Assembly: GCF_000701265.1 (NCBI RefSeq)
Contig: NZ_KL370759.1
Location: forward strand, 291,755-355,754
Source of the DNA: Legionella wadsworthii DSM 21896 = ATCC 33877
GTDB taxonomy: Bacteria; Pseudomonadota; Gammaproteobacteria; Legionellales; Legionellaceae
Direction: 5' to 3'
Length of the DNA stretch: 64,000 nt
Part shown: positions 8,977-18,148 of the stretch, piece by piece
How the letters are laid out: every line of letters starts with the position of its first letter
Numbering within the stretch: position 1 is the stretch's first letter
Notes under the pieces: model-generated
Database searches by the model: none
What the model saw: only the letters and a program-made list of their open reading frames with translations
Told to the model about the DNA's origin: nothing
Translations under genes and position numbers: made by a program

Positions 8977-9777
8977 TCATGATTTACCAAAGTGTTTTTC
9001 TTGGTGCGCTTCTTTAATAAAGCATCCTTCTTGAATCCATGCATGTAATTCCTTGACAAGGTAAGTTGCAACCTGGTCTTCCTGCATGTGATGGCTTAAT
9101 ATCTCACAGATTTCCATGAAAGTTGCTTGATTGAATATTCCCTTAATCATCTCTTGCTCAGGTCCCTTAAGCACACGATACAAAACATCAAGTTCACGCC
9201 GCCAAATCAAAACACACTGAGATGATTGAAGCTTTTTGGGAGAGGGAACAGATTTATTTTTACGTACCGCCTGGATCAGTGCAAGACTATTCCAATCTAA
9301 AGAAAGTAGAGCACAGGAAGGGTGTAGTTGAATTTTCATTTCCGGCCATTGATTAACAGGCAACGATTGTAGATCAACAGTAGATAATAAAGTTGCATCA
9401 AAAGAGATGAGGGCTTGGTATTCTGCCCATTCAAATGCAGCAATCTCCGCTAAATAAGGTTCTTTTTTATAGGGCGAAAACTCAGTGAGGAATTGTTTTA
9501 GATTTTTTCCAAAATGGTTCAAGGAAAAATTATATGAGGGATACTCCTGAGTGTAACGCCGACTCATTTTGCTAAATTTTTCTTCTCCAAGCACCACAGC
9601 TAATGTACTGTAGTCGCTATTTAATGCTTCTTCGAGTCTGGCATAAAATCCATCAGCATAGATAGATACCCTGTCAGCGATAGAACCTTTCGGTGGTGAT
9701 TCCAGGTAAGGATTAATAAGCGGTTCGGAAGTTAAAATAGAATCTTGTAATAAGGAATGTAATTCAGAGAGTTTCAT
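8977..9777 (-). CDS. DUF2063 RiPP partner protein (BufC/HvfC-like)
   Basis: A 266-residue DUF2063-type protein (labelled 'putative DNA-binding' in databases). It is the usual partner of DUF692 enzymes in bufferin/HvfABC and related metallophore RiPP clusters, where it is thought to bind the precursor peptide and complex with the DUF692 protein. The N-terminal domain shows the family pattern: LHSLLQDSIL, then IADRVSIYADGFYARLEEALNSDYSTLAVVLGEEKF and YTQEYPSYNFSLNHFGKNLKQFL, followed by a second domain with LAEIAAFEWAEYQALI. It overlaps the DUF692 gene by 14 bp, so the pair is translationally coupled. It is the third gene of the operon after the Cys-rich precursor. Confidence 0.85.
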   Translation of the reverse strand: MKLSELHSLLQDSILTSEPLINPYLESPPKGSIADRVSIYADGFYARLEEALNSDYSTLAVVLGEEKFSKMSRRYTQEYPSYNFSLNHFGKNLKQFLTEFSPYKKEPYLAEIAAFEWAEYQALISFDATLLSTVDLQSLPVNQWPEMKIQLHPSCALLSLDWNSLALIQAVRKNKSVPSPKKLQSSQCVLIWRRELDVLYRVLKGPEQEMIKGIFNQATFMEICEILSHHMQEDQVATYLVKELHAWIQEGCFIKEAHQEKHFGKS

Positions 9778-10714
9778 ATGCTAACCCTGCTTGTTCATTT
9801 GATAAGCAACATTGCTTTATTTTTTTTGCATGTTCTAGTTCTTGCCATAATTCTTCAAAAGGGGGAATACGATCATCACGTTCAATCATGGTGGAAACGT
9901 CGCCAAATTGATGGATTGCTTTGGCATATAAATCCCATACCTCGGTTATTACAGGATGATCATGTGTATCAATAATGTAATCGTTACAATGAAGATGGCC
10001 TGCTAAATGAAATTGCTGTACTCGATGGACCGGGATATTAAGCAAATAAGTCTCAGGGATAAAACCATGATTGTAAGAGCTCACGTAAATATTATTGATA
10101 TCTAATAAAATCAAACAATCTGCACGGCTGGCTATTTCAGATAGGAACTCCCATTCAGTCATTTCAGATTCTTTGTAAGTAATATAGCTGGATACGTTTT
10201 CGAGTAGGATGCGCTTCTTAAAAAAATCCTGCACGTATTTTACTCTTTCAACCACATGATCAATGGTTCTTTCTGTGTAAGGCAGGGGCAATAAGTCGTG
10301 AATGTTTCGTTGATGGACACCAGTCCAGCATAAATGATCAGAAATCCATTTAGGCTCAATTCTGTCTGCTAATCCTTTCACACTTTTTAAATATTCTAAA
10401 TTTATAGGATCGGTACTACCAATTGATAAAGAAACACCATGCATCACCAAGGGGTAATTTTCCCTTACTTTATCTAAGTAAAACAGAGGGGTGCCTCCGT
10501 CAACCAAGTAATTTTCAGTAAGAATTTCAAACCATTCTACCTTGGGTCTGTGCTCTAAAATATAATTGTAATGCTCGGTGCGTAAACCTAATCCCATTCC
10601 TAAAGATGCATATTTTTTGGAAGGGTGCTCTATACTCTTTTCCATCTGTCTTAATTCCTGGACGGTAATCCCATGTGATATTGAATGAATTGATGTCTCT
10701 AATTGAGACATCAA
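9764..10714 (-). CDS. DUF692 multinuclear-iron RiPP-modifying enzyme (BufB/HvfB/MbnB family)
   Basis: DUF692 enzymes are TIM barrels with a di- or tri-iron site that oxidise cysteines of precursor peptides to oxazolone/thioamide, thiooxazole or related groups. Nearly all family blocks are present: GLGLRTEHYNYILE, WFEILTENYL, VMHGVSLSIGS, WISDHLCWTG, LLENVSSYITY, LLDINNIYVSSYNHGF, QFHLAGHLH, IDTHDHPV and MIERDDRIPPFEEL. These include the His, Asp, Glu and Asn residues expected to bind iron. At 316 residues it is about 35 longer than usual, because of an N-terminal extension before the first block. It starts 15 bp after the Cys-rich precursor and overlaps DUF2063. Confidence 0.9.
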   Translation of the reverse strand: MMSQLETSIHSISHGITVQELRQMEKSIEHPSKKYASLGMGLGLRTEHYNYILEHRPKVEWFEILTENYLVDGGTPLFYLDKVRENYPLVMHGVSLSIGSTDPINLEYLKSVKGLADRIEPKWISDHLCWTGVHQRNIHDLLPLPYTERTIDHVVERVKYVQDFFKKRILLENVSSYITYKESEMTEWEFLSEIASRADCLILLDINNIYVSSYNHGFIPETYLLNIPVHRVQQFHLAGHLHCNDYIIDTHDHPVITEVWDLYAKAIHQFGDVSTMIERDDRIPPFEELWQELEHAKKIKQCCLSNEQAGLAYETL

Positions 10715-10729
10715 TTCCAGAGTTACGGC

Positions 10730-11038
10730 TTATGATGATGACTTGCTGTCACTTTTTCCTTTGCAGCTGTTAGAGCCTTTGCATTTGTGAGAACTTTTGC
10801 ATTTGTGGGAACCTTTGCAACAGTGTTTGCCTTTGCAATGGTGCTTACCCTTGCAAGTATGTTTACCCTTGCAAGTATGTTTACCACTGCAATTGTTTTT
10901 TCCACTGCAGTTGTTTTTTGCTAGGTTGGTAGGCGTGTTAGTGTTTGCTCCATTACTTTCAGAAGCAGATGCAGCGTAAACACCTGAAGTAAATAATGCT
11001 GCAGCTGTAGCGGCAATTAGTAAGCTTCGCTTTTTCAT
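10730..11038 (-). CDS. Cys/Lys/His-rich secreted precursor peptide (bufferin/HvfA-like RiPP)
   Basis: A 102-residue peptide with a classical signal sequence (about 1-22, cleavage near VYAAS). A linker to residue 40 is followed by a low-complexity tail built on a six-residue repeat, (K/S)GK-x-x-C. Cysteines fall at 44, 50, 56, 62, 68, 74, 80, 86 and 92, exactly six apart, with one extra at 73. The tail is rich in Lys, His and Ser and has a Ser-rich end. Position directly upstream of DUF692 and DUF2063 genes makes it the likely substrate, exported to the periplasm after modification and possibly binding copper or another soft metal. The repeat differs from the EGKCG repeat I recall for HvfA and from DUF2282 bufferins. 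The modification itself is inferred. Confidence 0.75.
   Translation of the reverse strand: MKKRSLLIAATAAALFTSGVYAASASESNGANTNTPTNLAKNNCSGKNNCSGKHTCKGKHTCKGKHHCKGKHCCKGSHKCKSSHKCKGSNSCKGKSDSKSSS
10763..10909 (-). repeat. 18-bp tandem repeats encoding the Cys hexads
   Basis: About eight 18-bp units inside the precursor gene; some adjacent units are nearly identical in DNA (for example around 10850-10890). Gain or loss of a unit would keep frame and change the number of Cys-bearing hexads. Confidence 0.8.
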
Positions 11039-11268
11039 TTATAATCTCCATATCATTTTTATTAGTACAGCTTATGAACAGCATTGTAATCATAGTAGAA
11101 TGTCACAATAAGTACAAGCTTCCCACCTTTAAACCATTCCAATGATCAAAGCAAGTCGAACAGTATCGAATTATTTGTAAATGTAAAGCAAACGTTAAAT
11201 AATAATTAGGGACTCATAAAAAAAACAGAAGTGATATAATTATATATATTTACAGGCTAGGAATAATA

Positions 11269-13251
11269 ATGCTAAAAACTCTGATTCCTACTTCAGGGAT
11301 GCTAGGATTATTATTAATCTCTGGATTTTCTGAAGCGCAAAAAATTACTTGTAAAAACTATGATGGAAACCAGATTGAAATCAAACCAAAAACCATTACA
11401 ATCTATAATAACTCCGAATCAATAATTTATCCCGTAATCGCGACCAGTAAAAACTCAGTAAATGAATGGATTCAAGGTTGTTTTAGTACAATTGACCCTT
11501 ATCCTACCAATTTTGTATATAAATTATATGTGAATGAGGGTACAGGAATAGCTCCCGGCTCATCTGTTGTCATTACTCTCCCCTTGTACAGTGAATTATC
11601 AAAGAATCGCTATATAACCTGGTGGAATGGCGGACGCGTTGTGTTGGCAGACAAGAAGGACAGGCTTCGAAATGAAAAAGACGAATCCTTATCTACACCT
11701 GCAGGTGTGAGTTGCGAAGGTAAAAATACGGAATGCAAATTAAGTACTTATTCGAGTGATGTTCAATTTCCAGAAAATATATACGCACAGTTATCGGAGT
11801 ATACTTTTGGTGATTCAATTATCCCCCCCAAGAAATCCGTCCGAATATTAAAACCAGAGAATGTAGGCTATAACATTTCGTATGTAGATCATGTCTACAT
11901 GCCAGTCGCAATAGGACCTAAAAATAACCCTTATGTTGGCTATAGCGGCTCAGCAATGTCCTTAAGTTTATTTAGAGAACATCTTGATTCTTTCCTGAAA
12001 AAAACCTTGGGAAATGGTTGGCCAGTCTATAATTTAACTGAATTGAAATTACCTGGGGGGTACAACATTTTTGCCCAACGTTCAGGCACTTTACCTCCAA
12101 ATGATGATGTGCCAGTCAAGCCTTCGGATGGTTATCCCCCTGTATTGACTGTATTGTCCTGTATCCAGGGAGAATGTAATGAGGAGCAAAAAAAATCACT
12201 TCACTTTGGGGAGTCAGTTCAGCGTTTGCAAAACCTTTGGGGTTCTTGCGTCAATTGGAATGAAGATACAAATAAATACGTCACTCAAAAAATAGATTGT
12301 CCTCCGGATTTAAAAGAAAAATTGAGTGCGGTACAGCAGTTTTTCAAGCAAAATCACCAACAATATTTGCAAATGTATTCGAATGGACAATGTAATCTAA
12401 CTCCAGATGTTGATCCGGTACCGTTTAATTACTGGGAGGCTATAAAGCATATCTATGGGTGGGTACCCTTTAATGAAGGATGCGGTGCGTCCGCCAATCC
12501 TTTATCAAATACAAAAATAACAGGATGGGATCATGCGAAGATACAATCAACGTACATACATGATTTACAATACAATTACAAAGAATCCAATATCACGCCT
12601 GAGTGGTTATTTAATCCTTATGTACAACTTATTCATGATGAAAATTATCTCTCTATGGACGCTTATGGATTTTCTGTAGATGATGCCGTAGGTTTCATGA
12701 GCGAATTAGGAGATGGCCTTATTTTTACTGTGGGTGGAACTCATGGCCTTGAAAATCCACAACAGTTTAGTTACGCAGATGGTTTTTCCGTGGCTATTGG
12801 GGTGCCTCAACCTTTAAGTGAGCAAGTGAGTAAGCCTTTAATCAAAAAATATGGTGTTTGTGTTTTCAACCAAGACCCTAATAATTTAAATTGCCAGATA
12901 GTCCAGCAAGAAGTCATTATGCCGACAAATAGTCAAATCGCAGGCTTTAGGGTAGGCACTGTCGCTTCATATCCCATCAAAGTACGCTTTACTGATTTGA
13001 ATGATAATGTGTATACCTTTGTAGTTAATGCAAAGTTTGCTCCATGTACCGATGGAATGGATCCCGCTCAATGCCCGACTAACAGGGCAGAAATTGTTGA
13101 CAAGCAATCTTGTATTGTCAATAAAAGCAATGGAGCAAAGCATCCCAAATCAGCAAATTGGTGTGCTAATGCGAATCCAAATCAGCAAAGGGAAAAACAA
13201 TTAACTAAAAACTACTTAAGCTTTCCTCAACCAGTGAATTATATGCCCTAG
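11269..13251 (+). CDS. Large secreted protein of unknown function
   Basis: A 660-residue protein with a signal peptide (about 1-23, cleavage after SEAQ). The N-terminal ~150 residues (ITIYNNSESIIYPVIATS, YKLYVN, GIAPGSSVVITLPLYSEL, YITWWNGGRVVLAD) form a block I recall from secreted proteins of unknown function in other bacteria; it may be a beta-sandwich. The rest has many paired Cys and a late GFMSELGDGLIFTVGGTHGL segment. Some features suggest a carbohydrate-active or thaumatin-like fold, but no catalytic motif can be assigned. The ATG is preceded by AGGAA. Its neighbours do not explain its job. Confidence 0.6.
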   Translation: MLKTLIPTSGMLGLLLISGFSEAQKITCKNYDGNQIEIKPKTITIYNNSESIIYPVIATSKNSVNEWIQGCFSTIDPYPTNFVYKLYVNEGTGIAPGSSVVITLPLYSELSKNRYITWWNGGRVVLADKKDRLRNEKDESLSTPAGVSCEGKNTECKLSTYSSDVQFPENIYAQLSEYTFGDSIIPPKKSVRILKPENVGYNISYVDHVYMPVAIGPKNNPYVGYSGSAMSLSLFREHLDSFLKKTLGNGWPVYNLTELKLPGGYNIFAQRSGTLPPNDDVPVKPSDGYPPVLTVLSCIQGECNEEQKKSLHFGESVQRLQNLWGSCVNWNEDTNKYVTQKIDCPPDLKEKLSAVQQFFKQNHQQYLQMYSNGQCNLTPDVDPVPFNYWEAIKHIYGWVPFNEGCGASANPLSNTKITGWDHAKIQSTYIHDLQYNYKESNITPEWLFNPYVQLIHDENYLSMDAYGFSVDDAVGFMSELGDGLIFTVGGTHGLENPQQFSYADGFSVAIGVPQPLSEQVSKPLIKKYGVCVFNQDPNNLNCQIVQQEVIMPTNSQIAGFRVGTVASYPIKVRFTDLNDNVYTFVVNAKFAPCTDGMDPAQCPTNRAEIVDKQSCIVNKSNGAKHPKSANWCANANPNQQREKQLTKNYLSFPQPVNYMP

Positions 13252-13329
13252 CTGATTATAGATTAGGATACATTTTTTTTATTATCTGCTATTCTTATTT
13301 TAAAATTATGATTCAGGGATAGAAAAAAT

Positions 13330-13782
13330 ATGAAACAAGTAACTCTTGCTGCACTTCTATTATCAATTTCATCATTGAGCATTGCTGCTTCCATGTCATC
13401 AATGAGTAAATCGGAAGTAACAGAGGCTTTGAATGATAAAACGATCACTACCATTTCCGCAGCCACACTCAATGATAAAGTGCTCGCCAATCCGTTTACT
13501 GGTTATTTTGGTAAGGATGGGAAAATGAATGGAAAATTTGTACAGCCAACTAAAGACGTCCCACAAAAGGATCAGGGAACCTGGCTTGTGAAGGATGATG
13601 GCAGTGTTTGTATGACTTGGACGCAGTGGTTTAAAGGAAAAGAGGAATGTGTTTATTTCTTTAAACTACAAAATGGGTTGCTTATTGTGGGGGCTGACCA
13701 AAATTTTGAGAGTTTCATCTTAAGTGCTCATATTAAACCAGGTAATCAAACCAAAACCACTGTTCAAACTCAGAATGATTAG
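13330..13782 (+). CDS. Small secreted protein, possibly DUF995-like
   Basis: A 150-residue protein with a signal peptide (1-19, SIAA). The mature domain contains NPFTGYFGKDGKMNGKF, then QGTWLVKDDGSVCMTWTQW and EECVYFFKLQNGLLIVG. This 'Gly-x-Tyr ... GTW-x(6)-CxxW ... C' pattern resembles DUF995 and related small beta-barrel periplasmic proteins. The two Cys (in SVCMTW and EECVYF) could be bridged. It has AGGGA about 10 nt before the ATG. No function is known. Confidence 0.6.
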   Translation: MKQVTLAALLLSISSLSIAASMSSMSKSEVTEALNDKTITTISAATLNDKVLANPFTGYFGKDGKMNGKFVQPTKDVPQKDQGTWLVKDDGSVCMTWTQWFKGKEECVYFFKLQNGLLIVGADQNFESFILSAHIKPGNQTKTTVQTQND

Positions 13783-13860
13783 ATGCATTACATGTTCATA
13801 TTAAATCATGGTTTATTGTAACCAGGATTTAGTGAGCGATTTTAATGCTCCTGAAAAAAT

Positions 13861-16047
13861 TTATTTTTTTGTTTTAACCGAAGTAATAAGTAAGTTGTTC
13901 GCTCTGAAAGTAAAAAAAGACCAAACCCAATTAGACAAAACAGAAAATTTATTACGAGCTCCAACCAAAAATGAAACATGGATAATACCCCAAAACCACC
14001 AGGCAAGTTCTCCATAAAAACTTAAATGAGTGAATTCAACGATAGATGCTTTTCTACTAATTGTTGCGAGGCTGCCTAGATGGGTATAATTAAACGGTTT
14101 AGGATACGTTTTACTATCAATCAGCGCCGTAATTTTCTTAGCGACGAACTTACCGCTTTGTTTTGCTGCAGGTGCCAACCCCGGCATTGGTTTACCATGC
14201 CATAGATTTGCTAATGCAGTATCTCCAATGGCAAAAATATTATTGCAATGAGGTACTGAAAAATCATCGTTGACAATGACTCGGCCTGTGTTATCTGCTG
14301 GGGCATTTAACCATAGAGCAGCGGGTGAAGCTTTAACCCCCGCAGCCCAAAATACCGATTTGGAATAGATTCTTTTTCCTTGGACTATCACACCCATATC
14401 ATCAATATGTTCCACAGCACTGTTAGTATAGACAGTGACGCCGATAGCTTCTAGAGATTGTTGTACTTTAGCCGAGCTTTTTTCTGAAAAAGCAGGAAGC
14501 AATCGAGGTGCTGCCTGAATTAAAATGACATGAGCATCGTAAGGATCAAATGTCCTAAAATCTTTCTCCATACCGTAGCGGGCCAGCTCAATAATAGCTC
14601 CTGCAAGTTCCACTCCTGTTGGTCCTCCACCTACAATAACAAAATTCAATAAATTTTGGCGCTCAGTTTCCGTCTCTGCAAGTTCCGCATTTTCAAAGGT
14701 TTGTATGATACGACTCCGAACAGCAATCGCATCTTCAATTGTTTTCAAACCAGGTGCGTAGGGCTCCCAGACATCTTTGCCAAAATAGCTATGCGTTGCG
14801 CCAGTAGCAAGAACTAAATAGTCGTAGGAAATTTGAAATTGATCGGTTATGACTCGATGCTTTTCTTTATCAATCGCAGTGACTGTCCCTAGTCTGACTT
14901 GAGCATTGAATTGATCTAAAAAAATAGATCGTATCGAGACCGCAATATCACCTGAAGATAAATTTCCTGTAGCAACCTGATATAAAAGCGGTTGGAAAAG
15001 ATGATAATTATTTTTATCAATAAGGGTTATCTTTACAGGAACATTCCGTAATGCTTTAGCGCAGGCAATGCCGCCAAACCCACCGCCGACAATAACAACA
15101 TGCGGCAAGTTCTCCAGTGTAAATGCAGGTTTTCCTGAAAGTTGTGGATACCTATTTCTAAAAAAACTCAGCAAAATGTGGTCTAATGAGAAAAACCCAG
15201 GCCCTGAAACAAATAAAATAGCCATTATCATGAGCCAATAAGGGGCATAAGCAAGCGCAACACTATGGGATTCATTGATACAAAATAGAACAAGAATCAA
15301 TAAAGAGACTACGCGAGTGGCTAATCCTAAAAATAATAAAAAAGATAAAATAATAAGACTTGGATCAATTAACAAACTAAGAGAATGAACAGGAAACCAA
15401 AAAGAAGAGAATAGTAGTCCCTGATGAGGCATCTGTTGGATGAGCTCACTCATGATAATCCAGGTAATAAAGAACCAAACGCGTAAACCCAATAAATAAA
15501 CCGCATTAAATGCATGTTTTGTCATTTTAAAAAAATAATGAATGCTCATAGCAAAGGGTAAGGGGCTACGACTTAGTCCATGTTCGAATAAATGATCTAA
15601 AGAAAATGGACCTGCACCTCTTAATACATAACCCGCCATCAAAGGGATGAGTAATAAATTAAGATCGAGTTTCACATAATATATCTGGGTCATGACTGAG
15701 AGGATGAGAATCATGAAAGCGCCAACTCGAGTGAATAAACCTAATATGAGAGTGCCTCCACCAACTATTTGGACCAATATACCTAATAATGCTTCCCATT
15801 CCGGATTGAGCCAAGGCACAGGGTATTCACTCTTGGCAAGTAGTAAACTAATATCCCAATGGTGTGCTTGCAGCAAACCAGCGATTAATATCTTATTGCC
15901 AAGCCATAGCCTGAATAGGATGTCGATAAAAGGCCATGCTGTTTTTCCCAAGAATAAAGAAATATTCGAAAATACGGTAAATAAAGAGGCTAGTTTGTGT
16001 ACAAAATATTTTGGTTTAGAATTGGATTCTTGTCGTGAATTACTCAT
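13861..16047 (-). CDS. Fusion of two DoxX-like membrane domains with an NDH-2 type NADH dehydrogenase
   Basis: A 728-residue fusion. Residues ~35-160 and ~180-300 are two DoxX-like four-helix membrane units. Both end in a similar GPFSLDHLF / GPGFFSLDHIL motif, so they look like an internal duplication. From ~315 a type II NADH dehydrogenase begins: FAD motif VVIVGGGFGG (~317-326), NYHLFQPLLYQVATG, second dinucleotide motif NFVIVGGGPTGVELAG (~465-480), and FAIGDTA with the C-terminal FAD contact. NDH-2 oxidises NADH and reduces quinone at the membrane. The DoxX part may bind quinone or thiosulfate-derived electrons, or simply anchor the enzyme. DoxX proteins also occur as a fourth member of bufferin-type operons, but this gene is 2.8 kb away. 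It appears to be transcribed alone. Confidence 0.85.
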   Translation of the reverse strand: MSNSRQESNSKPKYFVHKLASLFTVFSNISLFLGKTAWPFIDILFRLWLGNKILIAGLLQAHHWDISLLLAKSEYPVPWLNPEWEALLGILVQIVGGGTLILGLFTRVGAFMILILSVMTQIYYVKLDLNLLLIPLMAGYVLRGAGPFSLDHLFEHGLSRSPLPFAMSIHYFFKMTKHAFNAVYLLGLRVWFFITWIIMSELIQQMPHQGLLFSSFWFPVHSLSLLIDPSLIILSFLLFLGLATRVVSLLILVLFCINESHSVALAYAPYWLMIMAILFVSGPGFFSLDHILLSFFRNRYPQLSGKPAFTLENLPHVVIVGGGFGGIACAKALRNVPVKITLIDKNNYHLFQPLLYQVATGNLSSGDIAVSIRSIFLDQFNAQVRLGTVTAIDKEKHRVITDQFQISYDYLVLATGATHSYFGKDVWEPYAPGLKTIEDAIAVRSRIIQTFENAELAETETERQNLLNFVIVGGGPTGVELAGAIIELARYGMEKDFRTFDPYDAHVILIQAAPRLLPAFSEKSSAKVQQSLEAIGVTVYTNSAVEHIDDMGVIVQGKRIYSKSVFWAAGVKASPAALWLNAPADNTGRVIVNDDFSVPHCNNIFAIGDTALANLWHGKPMPGLAPAAKQSGKFVAKKITALIDSKTYPKPFNYTHLGSLATISRKASIVEFTHLSFYGELAWWFWGIIHVSFLVGARNKFSVLSNWVWSFFTFRANNLLITSVKTKK

Positions 16048-16143
16048 ATTTAAAATTCCCTAAAATATAAGCGAGGGAATCCATGAATATTTCCAGAGTA
16101 ATTAAAAGGATATTTTTACTCATTTCTAATTTCCTCTGTGCCT

Positions 16144-17166
16144 CTATAACCATTCCCCAAATTCAATGGTTGTTTTTTTCCCGATATGATCATAATTTTT
16201 TTCAATCCAAAGGCTTGCTTCTTGTCGCCCCAAATCTCGCAGTGTGACTAAAAAATCCCAATCCGGGGAATATACTGTTGAAAGAGGAAATTCGCGCAAG
16301 TCTTCATCAGCACGAATGATATGAATAAATAATTTTTTATAATTTTTTTCATATTCTTTTTTTAGCTGACCTTTAGAAATTAAATTGCTAACAAAGGCGA
16401 TGGCTCGCATTTCGCGCATGAGAGAAGAGTTGAAGGATACTTCTCTTAAACGTGAATCAATTTCTGCCGAAGTGGTAGGTATTTCTTTTCGCACAATGGG
16501 AACTGTATGAAAAATCATAATGTCTCGGCAGTCTGTTTTATAAATCAAAGGGAAAATAGCAGGATTTCCTAAATATCCACCATCCCAATAATATTCTCCG
16601 TCGATTTCTATGGATTGAAACAACTTGGGTAAGCAGGCCGAGGCTAAAAGAGTATTTACGGATAATTCATTATTGTCAAAAATACGGATTTTGCCTGTTT
16701 GCACATTGGTAGCACAGATAAATAGTTTAATTTTGCTTTTATTTTTTATTTGCTCTATATCAATAATTTTTTCCAAAACATCTCGTATTGGGTGTAAATT
16801 GAAAGGATTAAATTGATAGGGAGAAAAAAGACTGATTAATGAACTGAATATATAAAAATTAAACGGTGTTTTAGAAAAGGGCTCAATGAAATAATCAATG
16901 GGTGATTTTGCGGTAATACCATAAAGTTTACCATAATCACTCATAGCCTGCCAAAAATTAAACAAGCACTCCCTTGCTCCTTCTTCTTCTCCGTGAAGAT
17001 AACCATATGCAAGCGCAGCTGCATTCATGCTGCCAGCACTGGTTGCTGAAATGCCTTCAATAGTAAATAATTTTGATTCAAGAAATTTATCGAGTAAACC
17101 CCAGGTAAAAGCTCCATGTGCACCTCCACCCTGTAAGGCCAAATTTATTTTTTTTCTTTTTGGCAT
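16144..17166 (-). CDS. Patatin-like phospholipase
   Basis: A 340-residue cytoplasmic-type patatin. The oxyanion motif LALQGGGAHGAF starts at residue 9. The nucleophile elbow reads ISATSAGSMNAA, so the usual first Gly of GxSxG is Ala, as in a widespread patatin branch. The catalytic Asp is in YWDGGYLGNPAIFPL. There is no signal peptide. It follows the acetoacetate decarboxylase gene by 42 bp on the same strand. In L. pneumophila, patD is co-transcribed with the 3-hydroxybutyrate dehydrogenase gene bdhA. The same coupling of a patatin with ketone-body metabolism here points to lipid or polyhydroxybutyrate turnover rather than an exported effector. I cannot tell whether it is the patD orthologue. 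Confidence 0.88.
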   Translation of the reverse strand: MPKRKKINLALQGGGAHGAFTWGLLDKFLESKLFTIEGISATSAGSMNAAALAYGYLHGEEEGARECLFNFWQAMSDYGKLYGITAKSPIDYFIEPFSKTPFNFYIFSSLISLFSPYQFNPFNLHPIRDVLEKIIDIEQIKNKSKIKLFICATNVQTGKIRIFDNNELSVNTLLASACLPKLFQSIEIDGEYYWDGGYLGNPAIFPLIYKTDCRDIMIFHTVPIVRKEIPTTSAEIDSRLREVSFNSSLMREMRAIAFVSNLISKGQLKKEYEKNYKKLFIHIIRADEDLREFPLSTVYSPDWDFLVTLRDLGRQEASLWIEKNYDHIGKKTTIEFGEWL

Positions 17167-17208
17167 TTCAAATCTCCCTATCTACATAATTTTTTTTAAG
17201 ATGTTGTC

Positions 17209-17949
17209 TTATTTCAAATAATCTTCGACAACAGTACCGTAAGGTAATGTTAAATCAGTAACAAAATGGGCTACTGAAATTATTTTTTTAATGGGCAGTG
17301 CTGCAATCGGAGCTAATGCATGGGGATGTAACTCTAAACTTCCAGGTCCTGTCCACGCACCCTTTACAGTAATATCGGTTAAATAGGTTCGGGTTAATTG
17401 ATTTATTTGGGGTGCTCCATCGACACCAGGGATGTTTTTCAAAAGAAAAATAGGTTGTTTCATGGACTCTAAAATGATCTTCGAATCGAGCTGATGATGT
17501 TTGTACCCCATAGTTGCAGTTGCGATGCGTATAGAGCCATAGTCCAGTAAGCCAACGAGTACGTCTTCTTCAACAAATAATTTAGGTTTGGCAAGTTTTT
17601 TTGGAAATCCCCAAATTTCTCGACCTCCTGCAATAGGGGCATGGTCATCAAGAAACATGGAGATGGTGAAACCGCCAACTTCTCCTTTATATCGGACCGG
17701 AATGACTTGACCTGATTCAGTATAGTCACCAAAACCAGTTGAGTCTGGCATTCGAATGAATTCAAATTTTACATAAGGCTCAAGAAGTTCTAACCCAGGA
17801 GGTAAAATGTCTTCAAGCAATGCAGGATCTGTTTGATAAGTGATGACGAAAAACTCTCGATTAATAAATCGATAAGGACCGCAAGGATAAGTTCTTATCC
17901 ATCGTGGAGCTGGCATGTCAAATTCATTGACCATTTTTGATTTTTTCAT
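17209..17949 (-). CDS. adc: Acetoacetate decarboxylase
   Basis: The enzyme decarboxylates acetoacetate to acetone and CO2 through a Schiff base. The 246 residues match the clostridial enzyme (~244). The catalytic lysine lies in GGREIWGFPKKLAKP (the first Lys of the KK pair is the likely nucleophile), with the accessory motifs YTESGQVIPVRYKG and PIAGGREI intact. The gene heads a two-gene unit with the patatin-like phospholipase and may act on products of 3-hydroxybutyrate oxidation. Some ADC-superfamily members have other substrates, but the conserved active-site block favours the classical reaction. Confidence 0.9.
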   Translation of the reverse strand: MKKSKMVNEFDMPAPRWIRTYPCGPYRFINREFFVITYQTDPALLEDILPPGLELLEPYVKFEFIRMPDSTGFGDYTESGQVIPVRYKGEVGGFTISMFLDDHAPIAGGREIWGFPKKLAKPKLFVEEDVLVGLLDYGSIRIATATMGYKHHQLDSKIILESMKQPIFLLKNIPGVDGAPQINQLTRTYLTDITVKGAWTGPGSLELHPHALAPIAALPIKKIISVAHFVTDLTLPYGTVVEDYLK

Positions 17950-18148
17950 TATTTCTTTCCTTCTGAAATGAATTTTAGTCCTTTATGTTATGTATTCGTC
18001 AAAATTTATGAATCGATCTCTAAGCCTTTTCAAAATAGTATAGACCAAAAAAAGTCAAACGCGTCAGGAACATGGAAGGAGTCAAGTACCTGTGGATTTG
18101 AGGATAAAAATAGATTGAAATCTAAAAATTGACTTATGTGGATTAAAG

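Noticed and set aside
10723-10905. Alternate frames (both strands) inside the Cys-rich precursor
   Set aside because: They arise from the 18-bp repeat. Only the frame with a signal peptide and regular Cys makes sense beside DUF692.
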